A stretch of 64,000 nt of DNA from Malachius bipustulatus (lineage: Eukaryota; Arthropoda; Insecta; Coleoptera; Melyridae), in contig OU342630.1 of assembly GCA_910589415.1 (NCBI GenBank), forward strand, positions 91,384,186-91,448,185, in the 5' to 3' direction. How positions within the stretch are numbered: the first letter of the stretch is position 1; the number at the start of each line of letters is the position of its first letter. The position numbers and the translations under genes were made by a program. Below, one piece after another: positions 35,475 to 47,832 of this stretch. The notes under the pieces were generated by a model. It saw only the letters and a list, made by a program, of their open reading frames with translations, did no database searches and had not been told where the DNA came from.

Positions 35475-36085
35475 TATCTATACGGTGCCTCTTTAAATTT
35501 CTCAAAAACCACGTAGTTCTTGTCCTCCCATTTCCGGTCACAGTTTTCAATCTAGGTGACTGAAATTTTTGTGAGAATAAGATACCTAAGCAAAATTTGA
35601 GCAAAATCGGTCGATGCGTTTCAACGGCCATCAAATTTTCGTAAAAATTATAGTATTTTCTTAAAGCTCTTGTATAATAATATGCAAGATGGAAAAAACT
35701 TAAGCTAGAAACTAAATTAACAAGATGGATGATGTTTTTTTTAATTTCAAAGCAGTTTAAAAAAAAACTCAATTTTTTAAATAAGTTTGCCAGGACGGTT
35801 AGGTTTTCTAAATTTATATATCCATTTTATATAATTTATAAAATTTATAAAAAAGACTTCATATAATCGCTCATATAATAATATACTATTTTAATTGAGC
35901 ATTATAGGTTACCAATAATAAAAAAAGTTATTCTGTACCTATTCACTTATAAAAAAACACAAACCAATAAAACTCATCTCTATTTGATAAAACAGGTAAG
36001 TAGCATTAAAGAAGTTTATGTTAAATGTAAAAATATCACTGAACTCATAAGAAAACTTATAAATTATTTTAATTATAATAATGAT

Positions 36086-39000
36086 TTATTCACAAAGTTC
36101 TTTGGTTCGAGGTCTGCCCAACTTTAATTCGACCAAAGCATCCAATTTATTTAGCCCGACACCATTGGCGTCTTCGTAGTAAGGTAGATTTTTGCAAGTG
36201 CGGTACCATCTTGAAAGATTTGGATATTTCTCCGTTGATATTGGGGTTATGATGGTTGCTGTACTGACACTGGAAACGCAACAAAAATCAGCTACTGTTA
36301 AATTGTCTCCAGCCACGAAAGATTTTTCTTGTAAAAATGTATCTAAAAGTCTATATGCTTCTGTAATTGCACTTATTTTGTCCGTTGATATTTCTTTTTC
36401 GTTTTCTATGACTATGGAGTGCTGGAAAGAAAAAAAACTTTAATTATAATAACAGATGTATGCTCTTAGACAAGGAAAGAGAGGGGACGCGTAACGCTCA
36501 TTTATAACGTAAACTACGTACTTTAACTACCCTGGAGTAGTCTACAAAGGTAAGCTAAATATTTTAGAGATTCCCCATATGCCACCCCCACTTACGAGGT
36601 GTGTCATCTCTGCTCTCTGCAAAGTGCTGGAATTGGTATCAAGTGCGTTTATTAGGAGCAATCAGATTAGCAATACATTTCTCGCCAATCTCAACTCAGT
36701 AATCTCTTGGCTCAGGAGATTTATAAAGTGATCACTGATCACAGAATGTTAAATAGCCCCTATATCACCTCAGTGTCAACGTGCACATATTACCGCCACA
36801 ATCAAAAACCTCAGTAAGGTCCTCAGAAGTCCCGAGTAGAAAATTAAACCTAAATCATTTGAATTGAAAAATGTTTGTACTTTGTACTAAGTTTTAAGTA
36901 AATCCAACAAAAAAATTCCCATATAGGTAAACGTATCTATCCTCTTGCAACCCCTTAGAGGTTGAATTCTTGAAAATTCGGAACTTCTTTTCAATAAATT
37001 TACGCAAGAAAGTTGTCCTCTGATCGTCTAGAATAGGTCGGAAACCCTACAACGTTGTGAATTAAAGGAATATAGTAACTTAAGGGAGTTCAAAGTGTTG
37101 GAAATATAAAAGAGCTATCATAACTTGATAGTTTTCCGTTTAGGAGGTAGCTACAGGGTAGTGATAATTCCCCCGCATCTTGGCACCCTAGCTGCAGCCG
37201 CATGGTTCGGGAAGGTTATCAACTGCCCAAAGAACCCTATGGATTTTCTCTCCACACTCTCAGCGCGCTCAGCCGCAGCCGCATGGTACAATAGGGCTAC
37301 AAAATGACCAAAGAGCTCAATAAATCTTCATTTCTACAATATCAGTGCGCTCTGCAGCAACGCATGTGGCAAAAAGGTGCCAGAAGCACCCGAAAGTGTG
37401 GGGGAGGACTACGTTCTTATTTCGAAGGGAAACCAAGATTTAGTTAAACTTTGGAGTTAGTAAGATAGGACAAACCCGCGACTAAAATCAGAATTCGAGG
37501 CTTCGCCCCCATGAGAAAAGTCGTCGTGGAAGACCGGACATACCGATCCAGCCCGATAGACGCAAAATCATCAGCGATTTCAAAGGTAAGCTTAACAGCC
37601 GAGATAGGGACTAAGACAAGAAGGGCGAAAATTAATCGCGAAATGATTTGGGACTCCACTGAGACTCGGTATAACACGGAAATACGATAGCCGTCACTCG
37701 GGTGGTTGAACCTGAGGGGCAGATGACGGAATATCTGCGTGCGATTTGGATTAAAATTTTGAACGACTAAAGAATTGACAATTGGGAGACAATTGGCAAG
37801 AGCTCAGAGGGCTATTCTATTTAGGTAAATAAAAACTAAAATACGCTTATTATAGTCTTATATTACCTTTATAGAAATTCTTCCAAGTTGAGAAATTTTG
37901 TTGAATAGAGACTTGTTAAATAGAGAAAATTGAGAACAAATGAAAAATGAAAGTAGGTACGACTGGCTTGAAGGTGCTTACGATGACCCTCTAATAGGTA
38001 GTGGCCCTTCAATATTGGAACGATCTTATAAGCAAGTCCAACACAAAATATATTTAGGTACCCAAATAAACACCCCATCCCCTTGCAGCCCCTTATGCGG
38101 GTTGAATTTCGAAAAATCCTTTTTTATTGCTTGTTTACGTCGAAAAAGAAGCCTATACTGTTAAAATTTAGCATTTTTAAGGGCTTTGGGTTCTTTCGCT
38201 CGTGGGATCGACAGAAGGATGAAACAGTACCTGGCAGTGCCATGGAGCTGCTTCGTATGCATTTAACTAAAAGTTTGGAATTAAAATGCCGAGCTTTGAT
38301 TGACCACTGTCATTGGTGACATGAGAGAATGTTTACTCCAAGATAGCATTTACAGTACATAATTCATAAACTAAAATCAGGGACATAAATGAACGTGTTG
38401 TTAAACAAATAGTCGTGGAGACAAGCTTATTCTATGACTAATTAGTAACCTACCATAATGTTATTGACTCTGGGGTAGAGTGTTCCTGAATCGAAGTGCA
38501 GTATCTGATCCACAAGGGCTCGCTGTTTGGGATCTCTAGGATAGAGCAAGTCATTGTCGGCATATTGTCCTACTAGGTAGCCCACAATGGCATGGCCATC
38601 CCACACCACGAATTCGTCATCCACTAGAATTGGAATTGAATGCTGAGGATTGAGCTGGAATTCAAAATTAAATTTTAATATACAATGATAATTTACGACA
38701 ATATGGTAATGAAAGATTGATGAAAAATGTTATTTTACATATTCGATATTCGTCAAATTCCAATTATATAGGGTGTCCCGTGACTCGATAGTCATAGCTT
38801 ATAGGAACGTATTCGTTCCTTCGTTATATTTGGACAAATTTAAGTCGAAAGTGTTCGATACATTTTTTCCCAAAGCTCAAAAATTAAGAAATTATGAGCA
38901 AAGTTGTGGTGACAATAACTGTAGCGTTGGCGTTCCAAAGATGGCAAGTCTTAGATGATGGCCAAATTTAAAAAACACGTATTTGTATTAATAGCTTGTA

Positions 39001-39129
39001 AGTAGATATCACCGTGTTTCTATAAAGGGGGCAAGTGCCTTGCATTTATTCTAATAATGTACAGCAAGCTTCAAACATGATGACGCTGGCTGTAGTTCCA
39101 ATGTATTTTTTTTTAAGATTTTATCAATA

Positions 39130-39176
<47 letters not shown>

Positions 39177-42100
39177 GCATCGGTCTTAACTGTGTAGGTA
39201 AGACATAGTCGCTCCACTCTGGTAAATTGGCTTTGAGCACGAACTCTTTAGCCACACACACTTTAAATTATATTTGCCATTTAAACGTTCGATCGCTTGT
39301 TTTACTTTTCACAGACATTCGAAAATGAATCTGAAAAGTAAAGCGGGCCGAGGTGAGTTTCGAACCCGCGATCTATGGCTTCGTGAGCCAGCGGAGTACC
39401 ACTAGGCCACGCAAGTCACTATCAATATCTTTGAAAGACGATTTTGGCACTTGCACCGTTTGGAACGGCAACGCAAAAAAAATTCTTTCAGTTTTGGATA
39501 AAAGTGTATAGGGCACTTTCGACTTAAGACTTAAGATTACGCTCTTAAGCTATGACTATATCGAGTTACGGGACATACGGGACTGTATTATTATATTATA
39601 TTATTATTTAATCGACAATTTCTCTTTCTCTGAGGTTTTGTTATTGTCGTACAGAGTTTACAAGAGTATTATGTGGATCGGTTTGATCCAGTTTAAAAAA
39701 TATACAGGGTGTTGATTTTCAAAGCGGGCCATAGGGGATTAGCATTGCGAAAGTGGTTTTTGAGGATTCCTACTCGCCGTTTAAACTGACAGAAATGGTT
39801 TTGGTATCAAAATGAAGCTAAAGTTATTGCGCATAACGCTTGACATCAGAAATTAATTTAATTTCACGTTGTTTTATAAAATTCTGCAGTAGAAGTTCAA
39901 GTAATTGTTAATGTTTAATCACAAAATAGCATGCCTTGCCTAAACAATAATGACGTTTCTACGTTTTGACAATCCAATAATAAAACATTGGTCTATTAAA
40001 AAAATTCACGGCAAATAAATCGCAAACCCCCTTGTAACTGGCTTCACTGTAGTAGGTTTTCACCATAAAGACTCTTTCTTGGTTTGTACCTATAACCCAT
40101 TTTTAAATAGAACCAGACTTTATTATTACCTACTGACTTCTAAAGTTTTATTATTGGATTGTCGAAACGTAGAAACGTCATTATTGTTTAGGCAAGGCAT
40201 GTTATTTTGTGATTAAACATTAACAATTACTTGAATTTTTACTGAAGAATTTTAGAAAACAATGTGAAATTAAATTAATTTCTGATGTCAAGCGTTATGC
40301 GCAATGATTTTAGCTTCATTTTGATACCAAAACCATTTCTGTCAGTTTAAACGGCGAGCAGGAATCCTCAAAAACCACTTTCGCAATGCTAATCCCCTAT
40401 GGCCCGCTTTGAAAATCAACACCCTGTATACGCAGGTACAATGTGATAAGATAATAATATTATGGAGTTAGGAAGAGTTTGACTCGAAATTAGAGTAAAA
40501 TATTTCCCATAAAAAATTTACATACAGCCCAATAATATGTGTGTAATAATGCTTATTTGGCTTTATTTCATAATTATGTATATGGGGGTGACCAATTTTA
40601 CTGAAAATTGGCTGAAGGGGACAAAAAAAAACTGTTGCGTATATGCTACCATACAGTAAGGACGTTTATTATAGTCCCCCCTGCATGACCCTAAATTTGG
40701 AACCAAGTGAGCTAGAGCTTTGAAACATAAACTAGATCAAATTTTAATAAAATTTTATTACGTTTTGACATAAAACTGATCTGTCAAATGTCAAAGATGA
40801 CATTATCGTAGTCGCTGTCGAATTCAAAATTTTGAGTGGCAAGAGGGGTCATGTAAGACCTCCTTTTAAAGGTAGGTATTTCAATTATCTACTTACAGAA
40901 AAAATATGTTAATTTTAAATTTTGACGATTTTTTGTTAACGACGTTTATAAGTCCTCCCGACCCTCTCTAAGTTCTGAATCGACTAGTCAAAAATTTAAA
41001 TCTAACATAATTTTTGTGTAGATAATTGAAATACCTTTAAAATGAGGTCTCATTATATGACCCCCTCCATTAAAAAAATATAAGTTTTTAGCGACTGCAA
41101 CGTCATCTTTGACATTTGACAGATCCGTTTTATGTCAAAAAGTAGTAAGCTCCATGCCATTTGATTTAATTTTGTTACCAAGGTTGTATCTCATTCGGAT
41201 CAAAAATCAAGAGGGAGGGGCATTATGAACGTCTTCACTGACACAAAGACTGTCAAAATTGACAACCAACATAATTTTTTGTATCTCATTCGGATCAAAA
41301 ATCAAGAGGGAGGGGCATTATGAACGTCTTCACTGACACAAAGACTGTCAAAATTGACAACCAACATAATTTTTATGAGGATAATTTAAATACATTTAAA
41401 ATTAGGTCGCATATGGGTCTGATAGGCTATTAAAAAAAAACTGAAGTTGACAGATACTGCAACGTCATCTTTGACATTAGAGAGATTAGTTTTACGTCAA
41501 AAAGTATTAAAATTATTGTAAATTATTTGTCAAATAGGCACAAATGTGCGTAAGCCATTTAGCAAAAAGAAGAACATTTGATAAGTTTTTTTTTTAAAGT
41601 TCTAGCTCATTTGGTTAAAAATTTAAGGTCAGAGGAAGACTATAAACGTCATCACTGTATGGGCACATCTTCGTCAATATACAGGGTTATTCACGGTATA
41701 CGCCACGGAAGATTATGGCCGTGTCTCTGGATTTTAGGATCTTTTTATTTTTGGAGTGGATAGAGATCCGGCAGAGGTACGTTTTAAAATTATATTCATA
41801 ATGTACAGGTGTCCCAAAAGCATAAAACATATCAAAGTTATGTTTTTTTAAATGGAATGCTCCTATGTTATTGCATTTTTAGATTGTCTGAGAAGAACAA
41901 ATAAGATTAGTTTTTACAGTTGGTGCTTAAATTCAGAAGTTTTTGAGTTATAAACAAGTGAAAATCGTAATTTTTCAAGTTCAAGGCCCTGTACAACGAA
42001 AACGGTTCAAGATAGAGAAAAACGGCTTACATGTCCCTATTTTAACTTTTCATGTACTATCCTATGGTATAGAAACATTTGTACTTTCTTTGATTTTTTT

Positions 42101-43960
42101 ATTTGTCGACGCGTGGAGAAATCTCAGAATTTTTCAAATTTTTTATCACCCTGTATAAACATTTCATCTACATCATTGGATAGTACATGAAATGTTAAAA
42201 TAGGGACATGTAAGCCGTTTTCCTCTATCTTCAGCCGTTTTCGTTGTACAGGGCCTTGAACTTGAAAAATGATGATTTTCACTTGTTTATAACTCAAAAA
42301 CTTCTGAATTTAAATACCAACTGTAAAAACCAATCATATTTTTTCTTCTCAGACAATCTAAAAATGCAATAACATAGGAGCATTCCATTTAAAAAAACAT
42401 AACTTTGATATGTTTCATGCTTTTGGGACACCTGTACATTATGAATATAATTTTAAAACGTAGCTCTGCCGGATCTCTATCCACTCCAAAAATAAAAATA
42501 TCCTAAAATCTAGAGACACGGCCATAATCTTCCGTGGCGTATACCGTGAATAACCCTGTATAGGTATACAGCGTGAGCAAATAATAAGATCAATTTTTTT
42601 TTTTTTTTTATACAGATAGTTAAAATAACAGATTTTTCATCACCCTGTATAACTTCCACATATTATTAGGCTTATACATGAAACGTTAAGTTAGGGACAT
42701 GTAAGCCGTTTTCCTCTATCTTGAGCCATGTTTTATGTAATTAAAGTACTTTGAAAATCGAAAAATGTCATGTTTGATTTGTTTATAACTCATAAATTGC
42801 TCGTGACAAACTTCAACTTTAAAAATCAAGCAGAGTGAATTTTCTCAGATAATCTGAAAATGTAATAATATACAGGGTATCCTATTTAAAATAAAAACAA
42901 ATGGTCATATTTTTGGCCCACGCTTAATAGCTACATTGACGAAGGTGTGTCTGTCCTATTCGCAACAATTTTTTACCACCTCCAGCCAGTTTTCAATAAA
43001 ATTGGTCACCTCGTATATTATGAGACAAATGAATCATTCCATACTTATTAGGCTCAAAAAAAGGTCTTTGCAGGTTTCCATGTGGCTTTCTATTCTATGA
43101 TGAAATATCTAGACAGGGAGATGCAAAGCTAAGGGAGAAGACAATTTAATTTGGTTTTAATAATTCTATATATTTATAAATCTTTTTCCTGTATCTTGAT
43201 CTGTTTTCTATCTCCAAATTGCTTTGAAATTGGAAAACCATGATTGTCACTTGTTCATAACTCATAAACTGCTCAATTTACAATCCAATTATGAAACAGC
43301 CTGTATTCGATTTTTTCTAAAATAACGAAGTATGTGTCAACTTCCAATATTTTCGGAAATGTGGTGATGTTGAAAATATTTTTATTAAATTTCTTGTGGC
43401 CAATTGTGTGTAAAAATTTTGTTCCCGACTCTAGGACTATTAGTTCCCGAGATATAGCCACTTCGCACCCTTCACTGATCAGTGATTACCCTGTATTATC
43501 ATCGTACTTAAAATAAGAATGTTGATGTTGAGCTCTTGTAAATCACTCGTGAATTCGTCATCGTGAATCATATCATGAACTATTTTTTTTTTAATTCGCT
43601 GAGTCATTCTGAGACAAACGGCCTTTACGGTTTCCTTTTAAATTAAACAATATTGTAGTGTTAAAACGACTTGGATGTATTAATTAGACACTCTGTATAA
43701 TAAAGTATCATAAATGCGTCTTATTTTCATTAGAGACCTTATTATTATTGGCAATGTTAACTTTTATAAAAGAAACGAATTTGTATGCGACCTGTTCGAG
43801 TGATCCAAGCGGCTTTCAATCTTACCTTGACGAAGTTCTCATCCCTTTTTTCCCTGCTACATATATCGACATGGTGGAGGTCGATTTCTAGATCTAAGGC
43901 CCTGGCAGTGAGCAATACTGCTCTAGCCGGTGGGCTAAGCTCGCTGTGGTAGAGTTTCAT
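36086..43960 (-). CDS. Glutathione S-transferase, delta/epsilon type (GST-1), three exons
   Basis: Cytosolic enzyme joining glutathione to electrophiles such as plant toxins and insecticides. Exons: 43960-43826, 38654-38454, 36421-36086, all GT-AG and phase 0, giving 223 aa, normal length. The N-terminal thioredoxin-like domain has LSPPARAV with the catalytic Ser9 of this class and NPQHSIP (cis-Pro53). The C-terminal helical domain has GDNLTVADF near 150, the N-capping box. The usual glutamate/aspartate-serine of the glutathione site reads Asp64-Gly65 (WDGHAI), an odd loss of the serine. A 14-residue charged tail follows the normal end. The stop lies inside AATAAA (36085-36090), a possible polyadenylation signal. 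Start supported by class length and by the domain beginning at once. The neighbour GST-2 shares both intron positions. Confidence 0.92.
36430..37119. other. GST-1 intron 2, first part; no gene
   Basis: Intronic sequence. The stretch 36935-37015 (CTTGCAACCCCTTAGAGGTT and following) resembles 38075-38145 (CTTGCAGCCCCTTATGCGGG and following), two decayed copies of one dispersed repeat. Confidence 0.4.
37120..37740. other. GC-richer island in GST-1 intron 2
   Basis: Base composition is clearly richer in G and C than the flanks. GCAGCCGCATGGT occurs twice about 85 bp apart (37194 and 37277), each followed by a similar phrase ending CCAAAGA. No long open frame with a recognisable domain. It looks like the decayed 3' part of a retroelement; this is inference. 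Confidence 0.35.
38075..38145. repeat. Dispersed repeat fragment (partner 36935-37015)
   Basis: CCCCTTGCAGCCCCTTATGC then GGGTTGAATTTCGAAAAATC matches the block at 36935-37015 with substitutions. The pattern is like retroelement 3' ends common in insects. Confidence 0.4.
39132..39419 (-). mobile_element. tRNA-derived SINE
   Basis: On the minus strand the element starts with a tRNA-like head at about 39416. The A box TGGCCTAGTGG and the B box GGTTCGAAACTC are spaced as in a tRNA. A body of about 180 bp follows, then a 36-nt poly(A) tail (the T run at 39132-39167). The 13-bp TATCAATATCTTT flanks both sides (39122-39134, 39420-39432), overlapping the tail by 3 nt, a textbook target duplication. 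The head has an anticodon-like ACG loop but no acceptor stem pairing, so it is not a working tRNA gene. It lies in GST-1 intron 1. The long tail and intact duplication indicate a young insertion. Confidence 0.92.
39705..40426. repeat. 722-bp near-perfect palindrome with CAGGGTG ends
   Basis: CAGGGTGTTGATTTTCAAAG on the left is matched by CTTTGAAAATCAACACCCTG on the right, with TA on both sides. The arms stay closely matched (GCGGGCCATAGGGGATTAGC and its partner). Centre near 40065. It lies in GST-1 intron 1; non-coding. Confidence 0.88.
40580..41400. repeat. Imperfect foldback containing a 95-bp tandem duplication
   Basis: Blocks around 40830-40930 (GAGGGGTCATGTAAGACCTC, TTTCAATTATCTAC) recur inverted around 40990-41065. 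The phrase CAACGTCATCTTTGACATT occurs at 41099 and 41460. Within it 41186-41280 is repeated in tandem at 41281-41375 with essentially no difference. Confidence 0.6.
41186..41375 (+). repeat. Tandem duplication, two copies of 95 bp
   Basis: GTATCTCATTCGGATCAAAA begins at 41186 and again at 41281; the following 90 bp are the same in both. A recent replication-slippage duplication or assembly artefact. Confidence 0.85.
41682..42558. repeat. ~877-bp near-perfect palindrome with CAGGGTTATTCACGG ends
   Basis: CAGGGTTATTCACGGTATAC on the left and GTATACCGTGAATAACCCTG on the right, flanked by TA. Arms match throughout, for example TAGAGATCCGGCAGAGGTAC with GTAGCTCTGCCGGATCTCTA. The centre is near 42120. 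The block from 42625 to about 42790 resembles part of one arm, so a related second element lies beside it. Confidence 0.88.
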
Positions 43961-43977
43961 TATGATCTGCTACCGGC

Positions 43978-43987
43978 TCACTCAGCA
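43978..43987 (-). promoter_or_regulatory. Possible CncC-Maf (antioxidant response) site near the GST-1 start
   Basis: Eighteen bases upstream of the GST-1 start codon the minus strand reads TGCTGAGTGA, one base from the TGCTGAGTCA core bound by CncC-Maf factors that induce insect detoxification genes. The match is imperfect and may lie in the 5' untranslated region. Inference only. Confidence 0.3.
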
Positions 43988-43999
43988 GTCACCACTAGC

Positions 44000-45740
44000 G
44001 CCACTAGCCGTAGCCGGCGCTTGGGAGGTCGAGGCCATGCCGATGCCGTTGAACGGCCGGGAGACTGGGAGACTGGGAGACACTAACACTAACTGGGTAG
44101 GTACAGCGATCTCAGGCCGCTGAAATCAATATAAAGCATGGGAATGACCGGTCTAGTGGCAGAATAAGTGTGGAGATCAACATGGAAAAACTGGAAAGGA
44201 ACTTTTTTACCTACTTACCTGTTTACCTAAGAATAGGCTGCGGATGTAAGCATTTATAAAAGTGGTGGTTTTTACTCATTTTCATCCCTTTAGAGGCAGT
44301 TGTAGTTAATACTAGTACATTTGAAAGTAAAATTGACGCTTATAATTTTTTTACGTTCATTCAGTGTTTGTCTTCTTCATTGCAGACTATATCTTCTAAA
44401 TGTATTATTGAAAATACGTAATATTGAAGTGGTGGCCACATGAGTTATAACATAAGAAGCATATTAGCAGGTGAATTATTATGAGCGTTGTCGCTGAGTT
44501 CCCTCAGTCAATTTGTCGTGGATGGAGGTTTTCATCCCTGCACTATTATACAAAAGCTCATTCCCTTTTGCCTCAAGGTTTTGATCTGCGTGTGAATTCT
44601 GCAACTTGCTGCTCCAACAAGTAGGTAGATCCCAGAAACTATTAATTTTATTTCCACTCTCTTAAGTTTGTCTGGTAGAAATTTTTTTGCCCGCACAATA
44701 CTCATTGGGACACTCTGGAAATTCATTATTCATCTTTTGAACACTACAACCGTTTTAGAGGATGGATTGGAAATATTGGTGATAATTTATTGGGACAAAT
44801 AGTGTTGCAACATGACAACATGTAGAGTCTCCATCCTCTCTTAATGCGTATCACCCCGATTTAGCTATCTTCCTCCTGTGTGTTTCTCAATACCTAATAA
44901 TATAACTCATCCAACACGGTATACGTTTTGTCCGCAAATCTCTACCAGCAGACTTATCTAATAGTAACTTACCGAGTAGATCTTGGCTTTTCTATAGAAT
45001 TCTGGATGCGATATTTTGTGAATAATTCTATCCTTCAGCAACAAAATCAGATTGATTTTCATCTTCTTGCCGACGTCTGAATGTCAATGAAGGATATGTG
45101 CTGGTTTTTCGGGTATATCTAAGAAAAGTGGTTCTTTGGTTTTCGTCTCTTCTGAAAGTAAAGCGTTTATGTTTCGTCCACAAGCGAGTGGCGCGTAAAA
45201 TTTTTTTGTGTGCAGTACGTGCCAACTGTTGCTTTTGACTTTCTCAGGGCATTTCCTTTGGATATTTGCAAGTTTAACATATTGTGTGTGGCAAATTCAA
45301 AGAAATATTCCTTGCAATTCCCGATCTAATATTTATATTTAACAGCGATCGTTTCTAATTCCTCGCATAACTCTCTACGTATTCACGCTGCGAGAAACGA
45401 GATCTGCTGTGACATCTATTTATAGTCGGAAAAAAGTTTGCATTTTTCTGCTTACGTTTTATTAGATTCCGTAGGAAATACTATTGCAGATTGCAGAGGT
45501 TCTTATTATAGCTGTCTGGAAAATTTCTGCATGGAAGCTCATCAGATCATGGTCTTTAGGCCCAAGCGTAATATTAATCCTTCGTTCAAAACATTATGTG
45601 ATAGGTAATATCTTCTATTAATGTTTAATAGAGATCAAAGTTAATTGTGATATTATGTCTAAAGTTGAAAATCCTGGAACCGTGATTTTGAAATACTATA
45701 AAAAGTTCAAATAACTCCATTCTACTCACATAAATGATAT
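44000..45740. other. GST-1 upstream / intergenic; no gene recognised
   Basis: The first 130 bp upstream of GST-1 are GC-rich and contain three copies of GGGAGACT in tandem (about 44059-44083). A TTTATATT stretch on the minus strand near 44130 could be a TATA box. Two short minus-strand frames (around 44530-44726 and 45028-45225) show no motif I recognise. Confidence 0.35.
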
Positions 45741-45746
45741 AATATA

Positions 45747-46803
45747 CAGGGTGTATCTAAATAACACCGAAAAAAATTAAGGGATGATTCTGTGATGAAA
45801 AAACTCTCCCCGAAAAAGTTACACCCCTCCGAAGAATAAAAAAAAGGTTTTTATTTTTTATTTTTCCTGTATATTAAGCTAAAGACACGAAAATTGGCAA
45901 ATATTAATTGTCAATGAAACTTCATATTTTGAATTTTTTTCAACCCTGAAGTATGCTTAGAAGGGATTGAAATAGTCAACCCCTAAGATATTTTACCTTA
46001 CAATTTTTTTTTAGATTAAAATTTTTCTTTAAAAAAAACACGGCTGAATAGCTCAATTATTAATCTACAAACTTTTTTATCTCCAAAAGTTTTTTCTGAA
46101 ACTTGCGCACTTAAGAGAAAAAAATAAATGTATTGCAAGCTCATGTTATAAATAGTGTTTTATTGAACATTAGCCAACTAAAAAATTAGGCAAAGATTCT
46201 TACAACTAAAACAATAGTAAACAAAGAATGAAAAAAAAAACTGTCGAAGGTCAACAATACAATAATAATGCTATCAGTACTATTGTTTTTATGAATGTCA
46301 CTGCAAAACACAGACCACTAGACCTTAAGGCAAAAAATCCTCGCGTTAGCTCATCTTTGTGAAAATGCATTTATATTTATTTTTTTTCTCGTAAATGCGT
46401 AAGTTTTCGAAACAACTTGTGAAGATAAAAAAGTTTGTAGATTCATTGAGCTATTCAGTCGTGTTTTTTTAGAGAAAATTTTTAATCTATAAAAAAAAAA
46501 AAATTGTATGGTAAAATATCTTAGGGGTTGACTATTTCAATCATAAACCCTTCTAAGCATAATTCAGGGTTGAAAAAATTCAAAATATGTAGTTTCATTG
46601 ACAATTAATATTTACCAATTTTCGTGTCTTTAGCTTAATATACAGGGAAAATAAAAAATAAAAACCATTTTTTCTTAATTCTTCGGAGGGGTGTAACTTT
46701 TTCGGGGAGAGTTTTTTCGAAACATTCTATACCAAATACCCCCCTTAATTTTCATCACAGAATCACCCCTTAATTTTTTTCGGTGTTATTTAGATACACC
46801 CTG
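45747..46803. repeat. 1057-bp palindrome with CAGGGTGTATCTAAATAAC ends
   Basis: CAGGGTGTATCTAAATAACA on the left and TGTTATTTAGATACACCCTG on the right, TA-flanked. Arms correspond over their length (AAAGTTACACCCCTCCGAAG with CTTCGGAGGGGTGTAACTTT). The middle 46140-46330 is less well paired. It lies between the two GST genes. Confidence 0.85.
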
Positions 46804-46809
46804 TATAAT

Positions 46810-47830
46810 TAGAATTATGTAATTTTCAGTTTCTACGTTTTCAGATGTATGATTCCTTAATTATTAATAATAAATACAACACATACTTAAGTATTATTTT
46901 TATATTCTACTGCCAAAATCTATCAACATTAATAAGTGTTCTACAAAGTTCTACAAAGTTTCGCAATGTAACTTTTTTTATTAATAATTTTTATGGAACT
47001 TTTTTAGATATCCATAGATTAGTCAACATAACTACATAACATAAGTTGGTTCTGGGTTCAATTTGATGTCACTTTCATTGACATGTTTTCATAAGACGAT
47101 TAGGAATTTCAAATAACGTTATTTAGGTAAATGTTAACTCCCTTTGGCCGCAAGTGAGAGTTGTTGACACCCCATATAGTATATAGTTTCAGGACAATAT
47201 TAAATTTATTTATAACTTAAATCATACTCAGGGTGTTGTGAAAAATTAGATCAAACCTCTTAGTAACTGATTTTTTGGTCCCAAAATAATGGGACATTTC
47301 TCATGCCATTTTCCCCATAGGTATAATAGCTATGGGGAATATATTCATTCTTTTGTTGAAGTAGAAGTTTTGAAGATGTTTTTTATTAATAACTTTGTTG
47401 TTTCATGCAATATTAATTTTGCATATACTTCTTACTTATACTGGCACACTTTTTGCAAAATTTTGTTCAAAAGAATTGAAGCGTGAAAAGATGAAACGGG
47501 TTACCCCCCAACTGCCCGCCTCTGGTTCAAATGTATTGTTTCTTAGATCAAGCGTACACTTATTTTTTCTATCATTCATTTAAAATTTTGATTTAAGGCT
47601 TGGTTTACGAGATGCTGCAATTTATTTGACTATCAACTCTCTCTGTTTTAGGCTGGAAGTTTGGTCAAATTAGACCAAAAAAGTTGGTTTTGCTGCAATA
47701 AAACATGTAGCTCCAAGAGTTACAGGAATATGTAGGGGAAGGTTCCTGAAAAACGGATAATAAAGTCCCATCGATCACAGGAGGTCAAAGTTTCCTTACG
47801 TATTTGTCTTCAGTTTTTGGCGCATACCTA
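46810..47830. other. Intergenic; no gene recognised
   Basis: AT-rich sequence between two palindromes. Short open frames here have no recognisable domain. Confidence 0.35.
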
Positions 47831-47832
47831 TG

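Noticed and set aside
39340..39416. tRNA gene with ACG anticodon on the minus strand
   Set aside because: A and B boxes are present, but the acceptor stem does not pair and the base before the anticodon is C. The poly(A) tail and target duplication show a SINE.
45028..45225. Arginine-rich minus-strand frame
   Set aside because: Begins without a convincing ATG, has no known motif, and lies in repeat-rich intergenic sequence.
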